Shown here one piece after another: positions 34,941-42,673 of a stretch of DNA of 64,000 nt; position 1 is the first letter of the stretch; every line of letters starts with the position of its first letter. The position numbers were made by a program, and so were the translations under genes. Source of the stretch: UBA7446 sp964014735. GTDB lineage: Bacteria; Bacteroidota; Bacteroidia; Flavobacteriales; Flavobacteriaceae. The notes below the pieces were generated by a model, which made no database searches, was not told the DNA's origin, and worked only from the letters and a program-made list of their open reading frames with translations. The DNA lies in assembly GCA_964014735.1 (NCBI GenBank), contig CAXHBH010000004.1, forward strand, positions 1-64,000, in the 5' to 3' direction.

Positions 34941-35468
34941 TTATTTTAGTTTAGATGCGTGTTTACGTAACAACTTCTTCACTTTAGGTGAAATTACAGC
35001 TGCGCAATAGGGATGATTACTATTTAGGTTATAATAATCTCTGTGCTCAATTTCAGCTGGATAAAACACATCAAAAGCTTTAATTTCTGTAACTATAGGC
35101 TCATTAAACTTTTTTTCTTTTATCAGTAAATCAATAAGTTTTTTTGCCTGTAATTTTTGTAGTTCTTCGTGGTAGTAAATTCCAGAACGATATTGTGTGC
35201 CAACATCTGCACCCTGACGGTTTAGCGTAGTTGGATCATGGGTGTCAAAGAAAACTTCCAAAAGTGATATAAACGAAATTTTATCTGGGTTGTATTCAAT
35301 TTGAACACATTCCGCATGACCAGTTCTTCCAGTACACACCTCGCGGTATGCAGGGTTTTTTATGTGTCCGTCTGTATAACCAGAGACAACTTTTATCACA
35401 CCATCAAGACGAGCAAATAAAGTTTCTGTACACCAAAAACAACCTCCAGCAAATGTAGCTATGGCCAT
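34941..35468 (-). CDS. msrA: Peptide-methionine (S)-S-oxide reductase
   Basis: Repairs oxidised methionine (S-sulfoxide) in proteins. The 175-residue protein begins MAIATFAGGCFWCTE, with the catalytic Cys in GGCFW. GHAECVQIEYNP, FFDTHDPTTLNRQGADVGTQYRS and the IEHRDYYNLN segment are all standard. There is no signal peptide, so it acts in the cytoplasm; no fused MsrB domain is present. A perfect -7 box lies 16 bases upstream (35485-35492). Confidence 0.96.
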   Translation of the reverse strand: MAIATFAGGCFWCTETLFARLDGVIKVVSGYTDGHIKNPAYREVCTGRTGHAECVQIEYNPDKISFISLLEVFFDTHDPTTLNRQGADVGTQYRSGIYYHEELQKLQAKKLIDLLIKEKKFNEPIVTEIKAFDVFYPAEIEHRDYYNLNSNHPYCAAVISPKVKKLLRKHASKLK

Positions 35469-35484
35469 AAATTTGACATTTTTT

Positions 35485-35492
35485 CAAAATTA
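35485..35492 (-). promoter_or_regulatory. TAnnTTTG -7 element before msrA
   Basis: TAATTTTG on the minus strand matches the consensus exactly, 16 bases before the msrA ATG. Confidence 0.42.
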
Positions 35493-35562
35493 AAGAAAAT
35501 AAATCAGGACAAAGGTTGAAACATTTATTGATTTGACAAGCCATTCAAAATCAAAAAATAGT

Positions 35563-35569
35563 TACTTTG
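35563..35569 (+). promoter_or_regulatory. Near-consensus -7 element before the LolD-like gene
   Basis: TACTTTG is one base shorter than TAnnTTTG and ends 6 bases before the ATG at 35576, again implying a leaderless transcript. The TTG inside this box is not the start codon. Confidence 0.38.
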
Positions 35570-35575
35570 CATCAT

Positions 35576-36235
35576 ATGATTAAGGCGCATCACATTTACA
35601 AGACTTTTGGAGATACAGCAATTTTGAAAGATATTTCTTTTTCACTCAAACCTGCTGAAATCGTTTCTATTGTTGGTCCCTCTGGTGCTGGTAAAACTAC
35701 CTTGCTACAAATATTGGGAACCCTCGACAAACCAGACAAAAACCCTGAAACAAATTTTACAATTGGCGGAACAGACATGTTATCAATTTCTGACAACTCT
35801 TTGTCTAAATTTCGCAACAGCACCCTTGGTTTTGTATTTCAATCACACCAATTATTACCAGAATTTACGGCAATCGAAAATATCTGCATGCCGGCTTTAA
35901 TCAAAGGTTCTAATCTAAGGGATGCTTCAAAACGAGCACTCGAACTACTTGATCATTTTAATTTGACAGACAGAGCCAAACACAAGCCTACCATGCTATC
36001 GGGTGGTGAACAACAACGTGTTGCTGTTGCCAGAGCTCTAATTAATAGTCCTAGTCTATTACTTGCAGATGAACCCAGTGGTAATTTAGACTCGGTAGCT
36101 GCAGACCAACTCCACGATATATTTTTTGACTTGAGAAAAACATTTTCGGCCAGCATCATTTTGGTCACTCACAACAAATCATTAGCTGCTCGTGCCGATC
36201 GTATGTTAACCCTTGTTGATGGACAATGGAGCTAA
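35576..36235 (+). CDS. ABC transporter ATP-binding protein, LolD-like
   Basis: A 219-residue ATPase with Walker A GPSGAGKTT (about residues 36-44), Q-loop FQSHQLLPEFTAIEN, signature LSGGEQQR, Walker B LLLADEPSGNLDS and H-loop VTHN. The sequence is closest in style to LolD/MacB-type ATPases that drive lipoprotein release or extrusion. The matching membrane protein (LolC/E) is not adjacent, which is common in Bacteroidota. I start at ATG 35576, not the TTG at 35567. It overlaps the next gene by 10 bases. Confidence 0.9.
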   Translation: MIKAHHIYKTFGDTAILKDISFSLKPAEIVSIVGPSGAGKTTLLQILGTLDKPDKNPETNFTIGGTDMLSISDNSLSKFRNSTLGFVFQSHQLLPEFTAIENICMPALIKGSNLRDASKRALELLDHFNLTDRAKHKPTMLSGGEQQRVAVARALINSPSLLLADEPSGNLDSVAADQLHDIFFDLRKTFSASIILVTHNKSLAARADRMLTLVDGQWS

Positions 36236-36996
36236 CCGCAACGGAACTTAAATCCTTTTTAGATGAAAAGGTACGGCAATACAACACCCTTTCTTTTATA
36301 AACGACGATCCCATTGCCATCCCCCACAGCTTTTCAAAAAAAGAAGACATAGAAATATCAGCTTTTTTTACATCAACTATTGCATGGGGAAACCGCAAAA
36401 GCATCATGACCAATGCACGTTCCTTAATGGAACGAATGGACAATGCACCACACGATTTTATCTTAAATCACAGTGAATATGATTTAGGTGTTTTCGATGG
36501 TTTTGTACATCGTACTTTTCAAAGAGAGGATGTAATTTTTTTTGTTAATCGTTTGCAGAAATTATATAATGAATATGGCGGATTAGAAGTGCTTTTTACA
36601 CCCAAAACTGACGAAGTATATATGCATCATGTCTTGTCAGATTTTCATAAATTATTTTTTGCTGATCCTCATCCTAAACGCACTACCAAGCATGTTGCTA
36701 ATCCTGCTAAGAAATCTGCAGCAAAGCGATTGCATATGTTTTTGAGATGGATGGTAAGGTGTGACGCAGCGGGCGTTGATTTGGGGATATGGAAAAGCAT
36801 ATCCACAAGAGTTTTATCCTGTCCCTTAGATGTGCATTCTGGAAACGTAGCTCGTTCTTTAGGTTTGCTTAAAAGAAAGCAGAATGATTTGGCAGCTGTC
36901 ATGGAATTGGACAGTAGCCTTCGACATATGGACCCAAATGATCCTGTTAAATACGATTATGCACTGTTTGGGTTAGGTGTTTTTGAAGGTTTTTAG
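36226..36996 (+). CDS. TIGR02757-family protein
   Basis: A 256-residue conserved protein of unknown function. Recognisable parts are the LTATELKSFLDEKVRQYN start, FFTSTIAWGNRKSIMTNARSLMERM (about residues 46-70), the basic AAKRLHMFLRWMVRCDAAGVDLGIW and the end PVKYDYALFGLGVFE. The basic middle part and helical character resemble helix-hairpin DNA repair proteins; I regard that only as a hint. Overlaps the ATPase gene by 10 bases, so it is co-transcribed. Confidence 0.85.
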   Translation: MELTATELKSFLDEKVRQYNTLSFINDDPIAIPHSFSKKEDIEISAFFTSTIAWGNRKSIMTNARSLMERMDNAPHDFILNHSEYDLGVFDGFVHRTFQREDVIFFVNRLQKLYNEYGGLEVLFTPKTDEVYMHHVLSDFHKLFFADPHPKRTTKHVANPAKKSAAKRLHMFLRWMVRCDAAGVDLGIWKSISTRVLSCPLDVHSGNVARSLGLLKRKQNDLAAVMELDSSLRHMDPNDPVKYDYALFGLGVFEGF

Positions 36997-37015
36997 TAGT
37001 TCGTTATCTATTTTC

Positions 37016-37023
37016 TATCTTTG
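37016..37023 (+). promoter_or_regulatory. TAnnTTTG -7 element before the dihydroorotase-like gene
   Basis: TATCTTTG matches exactly, 26 bases before the ATG at 37050. The leader also carries GAGGAGA, a rare purine-rich Shine-Dalgarno-like stretch for this genome. Confidence 0.45.
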
Positions 37024-37049
37024 CATAAATAAATTTTGAGGAGACGCGA

Positions 37050-38303
37050 ATGAATGTCTTAATTAAAGCTGCAAAAATCCTCGATGCATCCAGCCCGCAT
37101 CACAATAAAATTCAAGATATCTATATTGCTGATGGGGTTATTCAAAAAATAGGCAAAAACCTTTCTTTTCCTGATGCAAAACAAATTTCATTTAAAAAAT
37201 TACATGTCTCACAAGGTTGGTTTGATAGCAGTGTGTCTTTTGGTGAGCCAGGCTATGAAGAAAGAGAAACCATAGCGCATGGACTAGCTGTTGCAGCAAG
37301 CAGTGGGTTTACACATATTGCCCTCAACACTAATACCAACCCACAGCCAGACAGTAGAGCAGACATTACTTTCCTGCTCGAACAAGCTAATTTAAGTCCT
37401 GTACATCTTTATCCTAAAGCCAGAATTACTGCCTCAGGTAGTGATGAAAAACTTGCTTCACTAAGAGAACTACATACCTCAGGAGCTGTGAGTTTTAGTA
37501 ATCATAAAAACCCTTTTTCAAACGCCAACATACTTAAACTCGCACTACAATATACTCATGATTTTGATGGGCTTGTTGAGTCATTTGCCTTTAATTATGA
37601 TATGGGTAATGGTGGTGTTATGCACGAAGGCGCTGTAAGCACTGCCCTTGGTTTAAAGGGAATTCCCAGTATAGTTGAGGAAATGCAAATTAAGCGTGAT
37701 TTGGACATTTTGAGCTACACCAACGGGAAACTGCATATCCCAACCCTATCAACCAAAGGTGCTGTTTCACTTATCAAACAAGCCAAAAAGACAGGCCTTG
37801 ATATAAGCACTAGTGTTTCTATCCACAACTTGTTTTTTACAGATAATGCCCTTGAAGGTTTCGATGCCAATGCCAAACTACTACCACCTTTGCGTGAACA
37901 GATCGACAGCAAGGCACTTCAGAAAGCATTAAAAGATGGAACCATAGATATGGTTACTTCAGACCACCAACCACTAAACAGCGAACTTAAATACGTTGAG
38001 CTGGATTTGGCACATTATGGCTCTATTGGACTAGAACACAGCTTTAGTTGTTTGCTTTCCATGTTTGACGTTACCGATGTCGTTGAAATATTGACACGTG
38101 GTAAAACACGTTTTAGAATAGCTTCAAATCCTATCCAAGAAGGCGCTACGGCAGACTTATCACTCTTCACGCCAGATGGTAAAGAAATCGTTACTAAAGT
38201 ATCTATCAAATCAACTTCAAAAAATAGCCTTTTTATAGGTCAAGAACTTTCAGGAAAGGTTTATGGAGTTATTTCACAAAGCAAAGTACAATTTGCGGAA
38301 TAG
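37050..38303 (+). CDS. Dihydroorotase-like protein, probably non-catalytic
   Basis: A 417-residue amidohydrolase-fold protein in the PyrC class I family: GGVMHEGAVSTALGLKGIPSIVEE, GFDANAKLLPPLRE and KDGTIDMVTSDHQPL are clear. However, the metal site is mostly gone. The HxH motif is replaced by Ser61 and Ser63 (FDSSVSFGEPG), the usual Arg is Gly65, the HaED motif reads ESFAFN, and the second His of HIxH is Thr232; only Asp305 remains. This resembles the pseudo-dihydroorotase (PyrC') subunits that scaffold aspartate transcarbamoylase. The true dihydroorotase must then be elsewhere. Annotation pipelines will call it dihydroorotase. Confidence 0.85.
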   Translation: MNVLIKAAKILDASSPHHNKIQDIYIADGVIQKIGKNLSFPDAKQISFKKLHVSQGWFDSSVSFGEPGYEERETIAHGLAVAASSGFTHIALNTNTNPQPDSRADITFLLEQANLSPVHLYPKARITASGSDEKLASLRELHTSGAVSFSNHKNPFSNANILKLALQYTHDFDGLVESFAFNYDMGNGGVMHEGAVSTALGLKGIPSIVEEMQIKRDLDILSYTNGKLHIPTLSTKGAVSLIKQAKKTGLDISTSVSIHNLFFTDNALEGFDANAKLLPPLREQIDSKALQKALKDGTIDMVTSDHQPLNSELKYVELDLAHYGSIGLEHSFSCLLSMFDVTDVVEILTRGKTRFRIASNPIQEGATADLSLFTPDGKEIVTKVSIKSTSKNSLFIGQELSGKVYGVISQSKVQFAE

Positions 38304-38306
38304 CCC

Positions 38307-38927
38307 ATGTCCTCTTTTGTATACCTATCCAAAGCATCTAAGATTACAAACGCACCTTTAGTGGTCATGCTTCATGGCTATAGCAGTAACGAAGCAGATT
38401 TATTTTCTTTTGCTTCACTAATTCCAGATGACTACCATGTAGTTTCATTGCAAGCCCCATTATTTTTGGGTATAGGCTATGCTTGGTTTCCTATTCATTT
38501 TGAGGAAAATATGGAACGCTGGACTTCTCCTGAAGAAGCAAAACAAGCCGTTGATTATGTAAACTCTTTTCTTGCATATTACACCAAAAAAAATGATGTT
38601 GATATGAATAATATTGTCCTCATGGGTTTTAGTCAAGGTGCTATGCTCAGCTATAGTGTAGGCCTGGCACATTCCCAAGTATCGGCAATTGCTGCATTGA
38701 GTGGTTATCTAGATCCGCGTGTAGTAAATTTTAATGATTTAAATAAGACGATTTATGTATCCCATGGCGAACAAGATATGGTCGTTCCTTTTGGCTGGGC
38801 ACAAAAATCCCTTACCATATTAAAAGAAAATGGATACAATCCCACCTTTCAATCTTACGCACAAGGTCATGGTATTAATCAAGAAAATTTGAAAAGCCTC
38901 ATTCAATGGCTCAAGGAACAGCTTTAA
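38307..38927 (+). CDS. Alpha/beta hydrolase, phospholipase/carboxylesterase family
   Basis: A 206-residue cytoplasmic esterase. LHGYSSNEADLFSF forms the oxyanion-hole region, GFSQGAML carries the nucleophilic Ser (about residue 113), and HGEQDMVVPF and GHGINQEN supply the Asp and His. The closest family is the YpfH/YtpA-like small carboxylesterases; natural substrate unknown. It begins 3 bases after the dihydroorotase-like gene, so the two are co-transcribed. Confidence 0.88.
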   Translation: MSSFVYLSKASKITNAPLVVMLHGYSSNEADLFSFASLIPDDYHVVSLQAPLFLGIGYAWFPIHFEENMERWTSPEEAKQAVDYVNSFLAYYTKKNDVDMNNIVLMGFSQGAMLSYSVGLAHSQVSAIAALSGYLDPRVVNFNDLNKTIYVSHGEQDMVVPFGWAQKSLTILKENGYNPTFQSYAQGHGINQENLKSLIQWLKEQL

Positions 38928-39090
38928 TAGATTGTATCGACTGGATGGAATCTTGTAATTTAAGTATCTTTTCTTTCTGAGATTCAATTTTTATTTCAGA
39001 AAATTCAAGTCGTTTACCATAATCTGCAATTAGGTAAATATTAATTAAGAGTGAAAATATCAACAGGTAAAAAAGTATCTTTTGCTTCAT
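38911..39090 (-). CDS. Small membrane-anchored coiled-coil protein
   Basis: A 59-residue ORF on the minus strand starting MKQKILFYLLIFSLLINIYL (one hydrophobic segment, residues 5-22) followed by a charged helical stretch, FSEIKIESQKEKILKLQDSI, that looks like a short coiled coil. Its ATG is 1 base behind the stop of the metallo-beta-lactamase gene (TAAGATG), so it is probably translated with it. Its end overlaps the convergent hydrolase by 17 bases. Short and without recognised homologues, but signal-anchor composition and coupling argue that it is real. Confidence 0.6.
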   Translation of the reverse strand: MKQKILFYLLIFSLLINIYLIADYGKRLEFSEIKIESQKEKILKLQDSIQSIQSIKAVP

Positions 39091-39091
39091 C

Positions 39092-39862
39092 TTAGAGTGA
39101 AATGGTTAAATTATCGTAGGCTAGGTTAATGTTTGGTGGTAATGATGCTTGTACTTCATCGTGAAAACCAAGACGATGACTGATATGTGTAAAATGCGTT
39201 TGCTTAGCGCCAATCTTTTGTGCAAATGCAATGGCTGCTTCTAGGTGTAAATGTGATGGATGCGGGTCAATACGCAAAGCATTGATAACGAGTACGTCTA
39301 ACCCATTTAATTTTTCTGATTCTGCATCTGTTATTGAAAACATATCTGTTATGTAAGCAAAGGGGCCAAATCGGAATCCCAGAACTTCCAAACCATAATG
39401 CGACACCACTATGGGTATTATGCGCTTAGAAGACACTTCAAAAGCCTTATTTGGGTCAATTGTTGTAGTTGTTACAGACGGTGCACCTGGATATTTGTTT
39501 TCATCATTAAAAATATAATCAAATCTTTTTGATAAGTTATTAATAACACGATTAAGACCAAAAACGGGAAGTGCACCAACCTTAAAAGCAAATGGACGTA
39601 TATCATCTAAACCTGCAGTGTGATCGGCGTGTTCATGTGTGAATAGCAGTGCGTCAACCTTTGGGCATTTGCTTTTGAGCATTTGTTGCCTAAAATCAGG
39701 ACCGCAATCTACCACAATATCAATATCATCCCACTGCACCCAAATAGATGAGCGAAGCCGTTTATCTTTTGGATTTTCACTTTGACAAACAGGATGTGTA
39801 CTCCCAATTATAGGAATGCCCTGTGAAGTACCAGTGCCAAGGAAATAAACTTTTAAAGCCAC
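39092..39862 (-). CDS. Metallo-beta-lactamase-fold hydrolase (PhnP-like)
   Basis: A 256-residue protein with the MBL metal motif HEHADHTAGLDD (about residues 76-87), the upstream GTGTSQGIP and DCGPDFRQQML, VVSHYGLEVLGFRFG and the final THISHRLGFHDEV with a metal-binding His. This matches the PhnP-type phosphodiesterase group of the MBL fold, often labelled beta-lactamase-like; substrate unknown. The start is GTG at 39862, with a -7 box 4 bases upstream. The small ORF at 38911-39090 follows directly. Confidence 0.9.
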   Translation of the reverse strand: MALKVYFLGTGTSQGIPIIGSTHPVCQSENPKDKRLRSSIWVQWDDIDIVVDCGPDFRQQMLKSKCPKVDALLFTHEHADHTAGLDDIRPFAFKVGALPVFGLNRVINNLSKRFDYIFNDENKYPGAPSVTTTTIDPNKAFEVSSKRIIPIVVSHYGLEVLGFRFGPFAYITDMFSITDAESEKLNGLDVLVINALRIDPHPSHLHLEAAIAFAQKIGAKQTHFTHISHRLGFHDEVQASLPPNINLAYDNLTISL

Positions 39863-39866
39863 AGCA

Positions 39867-39874
39867 CAAAATTA
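39867..39874 (-). promoter_or_regulatory. TAnnTTTG -7 element before the MBL gene
   Basis: TAATTTTG on the minus strand, ending 4 bases before the GTG start: a leaderless arrangement. Confidence 0.42.
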
Positions 39875-39908
39875 CATTAAAGATGTGCAACCTTGTGGAT
39901 AAGTTTCA

Positions 39909-39916
39909 TAATTTTG
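39909..39916 (+). promoter_or_regulatory. TAnnTTTG -7 element before the conserved protein at 39933
   Basis: TAATTTTG, exact match, 16 bases before the ATG. Together with the box at 39867-39874 it defines a short divergent promoter region. Confidence 0.42.
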
Positions 39917-39932
39917 AGGAAAATATTATTTC

Positions 39933-41369
39933 ATGTCCATCCAATTGGCAGGAGACCATCCTTTTGAAAACACCCCTTCTTTAGAAGCAAAAGCACTCCG
40001 TATTAATTTAAACGATAACATTTACGGCACCTTTGCCGAAATAGGTGCTGGCCAAGAGGTGGCACGTCATTTTTTTAGGTGTGGTGGTGCCTCAGGTACC
40101 ATTGCCAAAACCATGAGTGCCTACGATAAAGATTTTAGTGACGCCATTTATGGCAGAGAAGACGATGGTAGGTATGTGTCAGAATCCCGTTTAAATAAAA
40201 TGTTAAATTGGGAAATCAGCCTACTCGAAAAGCGTATAGACAGGTCTAAAAACCAAGAGAAATTATTTTTTGCATTTGCAAATACGGTTACCACCATTGA
40301 CTTTGCCAAAAAGTTTAAAGGTCATGGGTGGATGGGTATCCGTTTTCAAACCAAACCCGACGAACCATATTCCATGATTACGACACATGTTCGTTTTCGT
40401 GAAAATGACACAAAGACACAACAACTTACCCTAGGTGTAATAGGTGTTAACTTAATTTACGGAGCCTTTTATCAGAACGATAGGCCAAAAAAAATGCTTC
40501 AATATCTCTATGATCACATAGATCGTGACGCCATAGAAATAGACACCATCAACTTTACGGGGCCTCTTTTTGAAGGAATTGACAATAGAGTTATGAGTTT
40601 AGAGTTGGTCCGACTTGGTATGACAGATGCCGTGATGTTTGGTCCTGATGGGAATAACCTACTTCCCGCAAGAGAACTTTACAAGAAAAACATCATTGCC
40701 ATTAGAGGTAGTTTTCGTCCAGTCACTAAGGTCAATGTCGATATGTACCTAAAATCACTCAGCATATTTGAGAAGGAACCCAATTCTGATCCAGACAAAT
40801 CAATGGTCATTTTTGAAATCACCCTCTCTAATTTAATGACTACTGGCACTATCGATGAAGAAGATTTTATGGATCGCGCAAGATTGTTGTGTTCGCTTGG
40901 ACAGACAGTAATGATATCCAATTTTAAAGAATATTACAGACTAGTTGAGTACTTTTCAGAATATACCAAGAAGAAAATTAGACTTACAATGGGGGTTAAC
41001 AACCTTATCGAAATATTTAATGAAAAGTATTATCGTAACTTGAGTGGTGGTATACTTGAGGCTTTTGGAAAACTGTTTTTTAAAAATCTAAAAGTATATC
41101 TATACCCTAATATTGATCCTAAAACAGGAAACATAATCGATAGTAACACACTTAAGGTTAACTCAAGGCTAAAAGAGCTTTACAACTTCTTTAAGTATAA
41201 CGATAAGGTGGTTGATATACTAGACTATAACCCTGAGGATTTGAAAATATTTTCGAGAGATGTTTTAAAACAAATTAAGAAAGACGAAAAGGGCTGGGAG
41301 AACAAACTTCCAGAAGGTGTCTCTAAACTTATAAAAAATAAAAAGCTTTTTGGTTATAGAAGTAAGTAA
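39933..41369 (+). CDS. Conserved cytoplasmic protein of unknown function (often mislabelled TonB-dependent receptor)
   Basis: A 478-residue protein beginning MSIQLAGDHPFENTPSLEAK, with highly recognisable stretches NIYGTFAEIGAGQEVARHFFR, GGASGTIAKTMSAYDKDFSDAIYG, FKGHGWMGIRFQ, LRGSFRPVTKVN-like KGSFRP and LSGGILEAFGKLFFKNLKVYLYP. Relatives are strongly conserved in Bacteroidota and appear in databases as TonB-dependent receptor or nicotinate-nucleotide adenylyltransferase. Neither fits: there is no signal peptide, plug or barrel, and no HIGH-type nucleotidyl motif. Very high conservation implies an important role that I cannot name. It is flanked by repair and redox genes. Confidence 0.85.
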   Translation: MSIQLAGDHPFENTPSLEAKALRINLNDNIYGTFAEIGAGQEVARHFFRCGGASGTIAKTMSAYDKDFSDAIYGREDDGRYVSESRLNKMLNWEISLLEKRIDRSKNQEKLFFAFANTVTTIDFAKKFKGHGWMGIRFQTKPDEPYSMITTHVRFRENDTKTQQLTLGVIGVNLIYGAFYQNDRPKKMLQYLYDHIDRDAIEIDTINFTGPLFEGIDNRVMSLELVRLGMTDAVMFGPDGNNLLPARELYKKNIIAIRGSFRPVTKVNVDMYLKSLSIFEKEPNSDPDKSMVIFEITLSNLMTTGTIDEEDFMDRARLLCSLGQTVMISNFKEYYRLVEYFSEYTKKKIRLTMGVNNLIEIFNEKYYRNLSGGILEAFGKLFFKNLKVYLYPNIDPKTGNIIDSNTLKVNSRLKELYNFFKYNDKVVDILDYNPEDLKIFSRDVLKQIKKDEKGWENKLPEGVSKLIKNKKLFGYRSK

Positions 41370-41371
41370 AC

Positions 41372-41821
41372 CTATCCTTCTAGAATTTGAGCAGCGTGAT
41401 CCTTGGTTTTGACCTTGTTAAAAACGCGTACAATAGTCCCCTTTTCATCAATCACAAAAGTGGACCTTATAATACCTTCATATTCTTTTCCTTGAAATTT
41501 TTTTGGCCCCCATACACCAAAGGCTTTTATTGCGCTGTGATCTTCATCAGCTAATAATGGATATGGAAATGAAAACTTATTGGCGAAATTGGCTTGTTTC
41601 TTAACATTATCGGCACTTATACCTAGCAGCTCATAACCTTCTGCCTGCAATAATGTATAATTTTCGCTTAAATTACAAGCTTCAGCCGTGCAGCCTGGAG
41701 TATTGGCACGTGGGTAAAAGAATACAATAAGCTTTTTCCCAGAGTAGTCTTTGTGTGACACAGGTTCTCCTAAATGATTTAAACCTGAAAAAGCAGGTAA
41801 TTGGTCTCCTTCTTGTAACAT
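41372..41821 (-). CDS. bcp: Thioredoxin-dependent peroxiredoxin (BCP/PrxQ)
   Basis: A 149-residue peroxiredoxin that reduces hydroperoxides with thioredoxin. The peroxidatic Cys is in the FYPRANTPGCTAEACNL motif, and the second Cys five residues later (EAC) is the usual PrxQ resolving Cys. FSFPYPLLADEDH and STFVIDEKGTIVRVF complete the fold. It has no signal peptide. Convergent with the upstream gene (2-base gap) and divergent from nth with only 32 bases between starts, so the two promoters must overlap. Confidence 0.95.
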   Translation of the reverse strand: MLQEGDQLPAFSGLNHLGEPVSHKDYSGKKLIVFFYPRANTPGCTAEACNLSENYTLLQAEGYELLGISADNVKKQANFANKFSFPYPLLADEDHSAIKAFGVWGPKKFQGKEYEGIIRSTFVIDEKGTIVRVFNKVKTKDHAAQILEG

Positions 41822-41853
41822 TTTGTTTATTTTTAGATGTTAAAAATACAAAA

Positions 41854-42501
41854 ATGAATAAAGCCGATAAGGTAACTTTTGTAATAAATAAATTGGCGGA
41901 GCTTTATCCTAGTATTCCTGTTCCGTTAGACCATAAAGACCCCTATACCCTACTTATAGCAGTGTTGCTATCTGCACAAAGCACTGATGTGCGTGTAAAT
42001 CAAATTACTCCTAAACTTTTTGACAAAGCTGACAACCCTACCGACATGATTAAAATGAGCGTTGATCAAATCAGGGATATTATAAAACCTGTCGGCTTAT
42101 CTCCTATGAAATCAAAAGGAATTCATGGCTTATCACATATACTTTTGGATAAACACGGTGGGAAAGTGCCCAATAGTTTTGAAGCACTTGAAGAGTTGCC
42201 CGCAGTTGGCCACAAAACTGCTAGTGTTGTCATGGCACAGGCTTTTGGCGTCCCTGCATTTCCAGTAGATACGCACATTCATCGACTGATGTACCGTTGG
42301 GGGTTTTCGAATGGAAAAAATGTAGTGCAAACAGAAAAAGATGCAAAACGGTTATTTCCAGAAGATAAATGGAATGACTTACACCTTCAAATTATTTGGT
42401 ATGGACGAGAATATTGCCCAGCACGCGGATGGAATTTGTCCAAAGATGTAATAACCAAAACAATTGGCAGAAAAAGTTTACTAAGTAAACACAACTTCTA
42501 A
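41854..42501 (+). CDS. nth: Endonuclease III lacking three of four Fe-S cysteines
   Basis: Base-excision repair glycosylase/AP lyase for oxidised pyrimidines, 215 residues from ATG 41854. Catalysis is intact: the helix-hairpin-helix LPAVGHKTA with Lys121 and PVDTHIHRL with Asp139. The C-terminal iron-sulfur loop should read C-x6-C-x2-C-x5-C, but only Cys188 (YCPARGWN) is kept; the other positions are Leu195, Asp198 and Ile204. The protein therefore probably has no [4Fe-4S] cluster. I believe this is shared with some Flavobacteriia but could not check. The longer reading from 41755 runs into bcp and is rejected. Confidence 0.93.
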   Translation: MNKADKVTFVINKLAELYPSIPVPLDHKDPYTLLIAVLLSAQSTDVRVNQITPKLFDKADNPTDMIKMSVDQIRDIIKPVGLSPMKSKGIHGLSHILLDKHGGKVPNSFEALEELPAVGHKTASVVMAQAFGVPAFPVDTHIHRLMYRWGFSNGKNVVQTEKDAKRLFPEDKWNDLHLQIIWYGREYCPARGWNLSKDVITKTIGRKSLLSKHNF

Positions 42502-42638
42502 TTAGAGATTGTATTCACATACCCTTTATCCAATTTGATTGGATTGTAAGCTGCTGCATACTGAAGAATAATCGCAACTGATTTCTTACTGGGTTTAGGT
42601 GTTTTTTTATATGTGGGTAGCGTGTAAAATTTATCCAT
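42498..42638 (-). CDS. Small basic protein following the ECF sigma gene
   Basis: A 46-residue ORF, MDKFYTLPTYKKTPKPSKKS then VAIILQYAAAYNPI and an end YVNTISN. It starts 35 bases after the sigma-factor stop on the same strand. The basic opening KKTPKPSKKS and the helical ILQYAAAY segment look like a genuine small protein, and I recall similar short genes after this sigma factor in Flavobacteriia. No function can be given. It overlaps the 3' end of nth by 4 bases (convergent). Confidence 0.55.
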   Translation of the reverse strand: MDKFYTLPTYKKTPKPSKKSVAIILQYAAAYNPIKLDKGYVNTISN

Positions 42639-42673
42639 AAATTGTTTAGTTGGATAACGACACACTGATAATT

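Noticed and set aside
25215..35531. TTGAAACATTTATTGA occurs at 25215-25230 (minus) and 35516-35531 (plus)
   Set aside because: A single 16-base match between two A+T-rich intergenic stretches is expected by chance in 64 kb.
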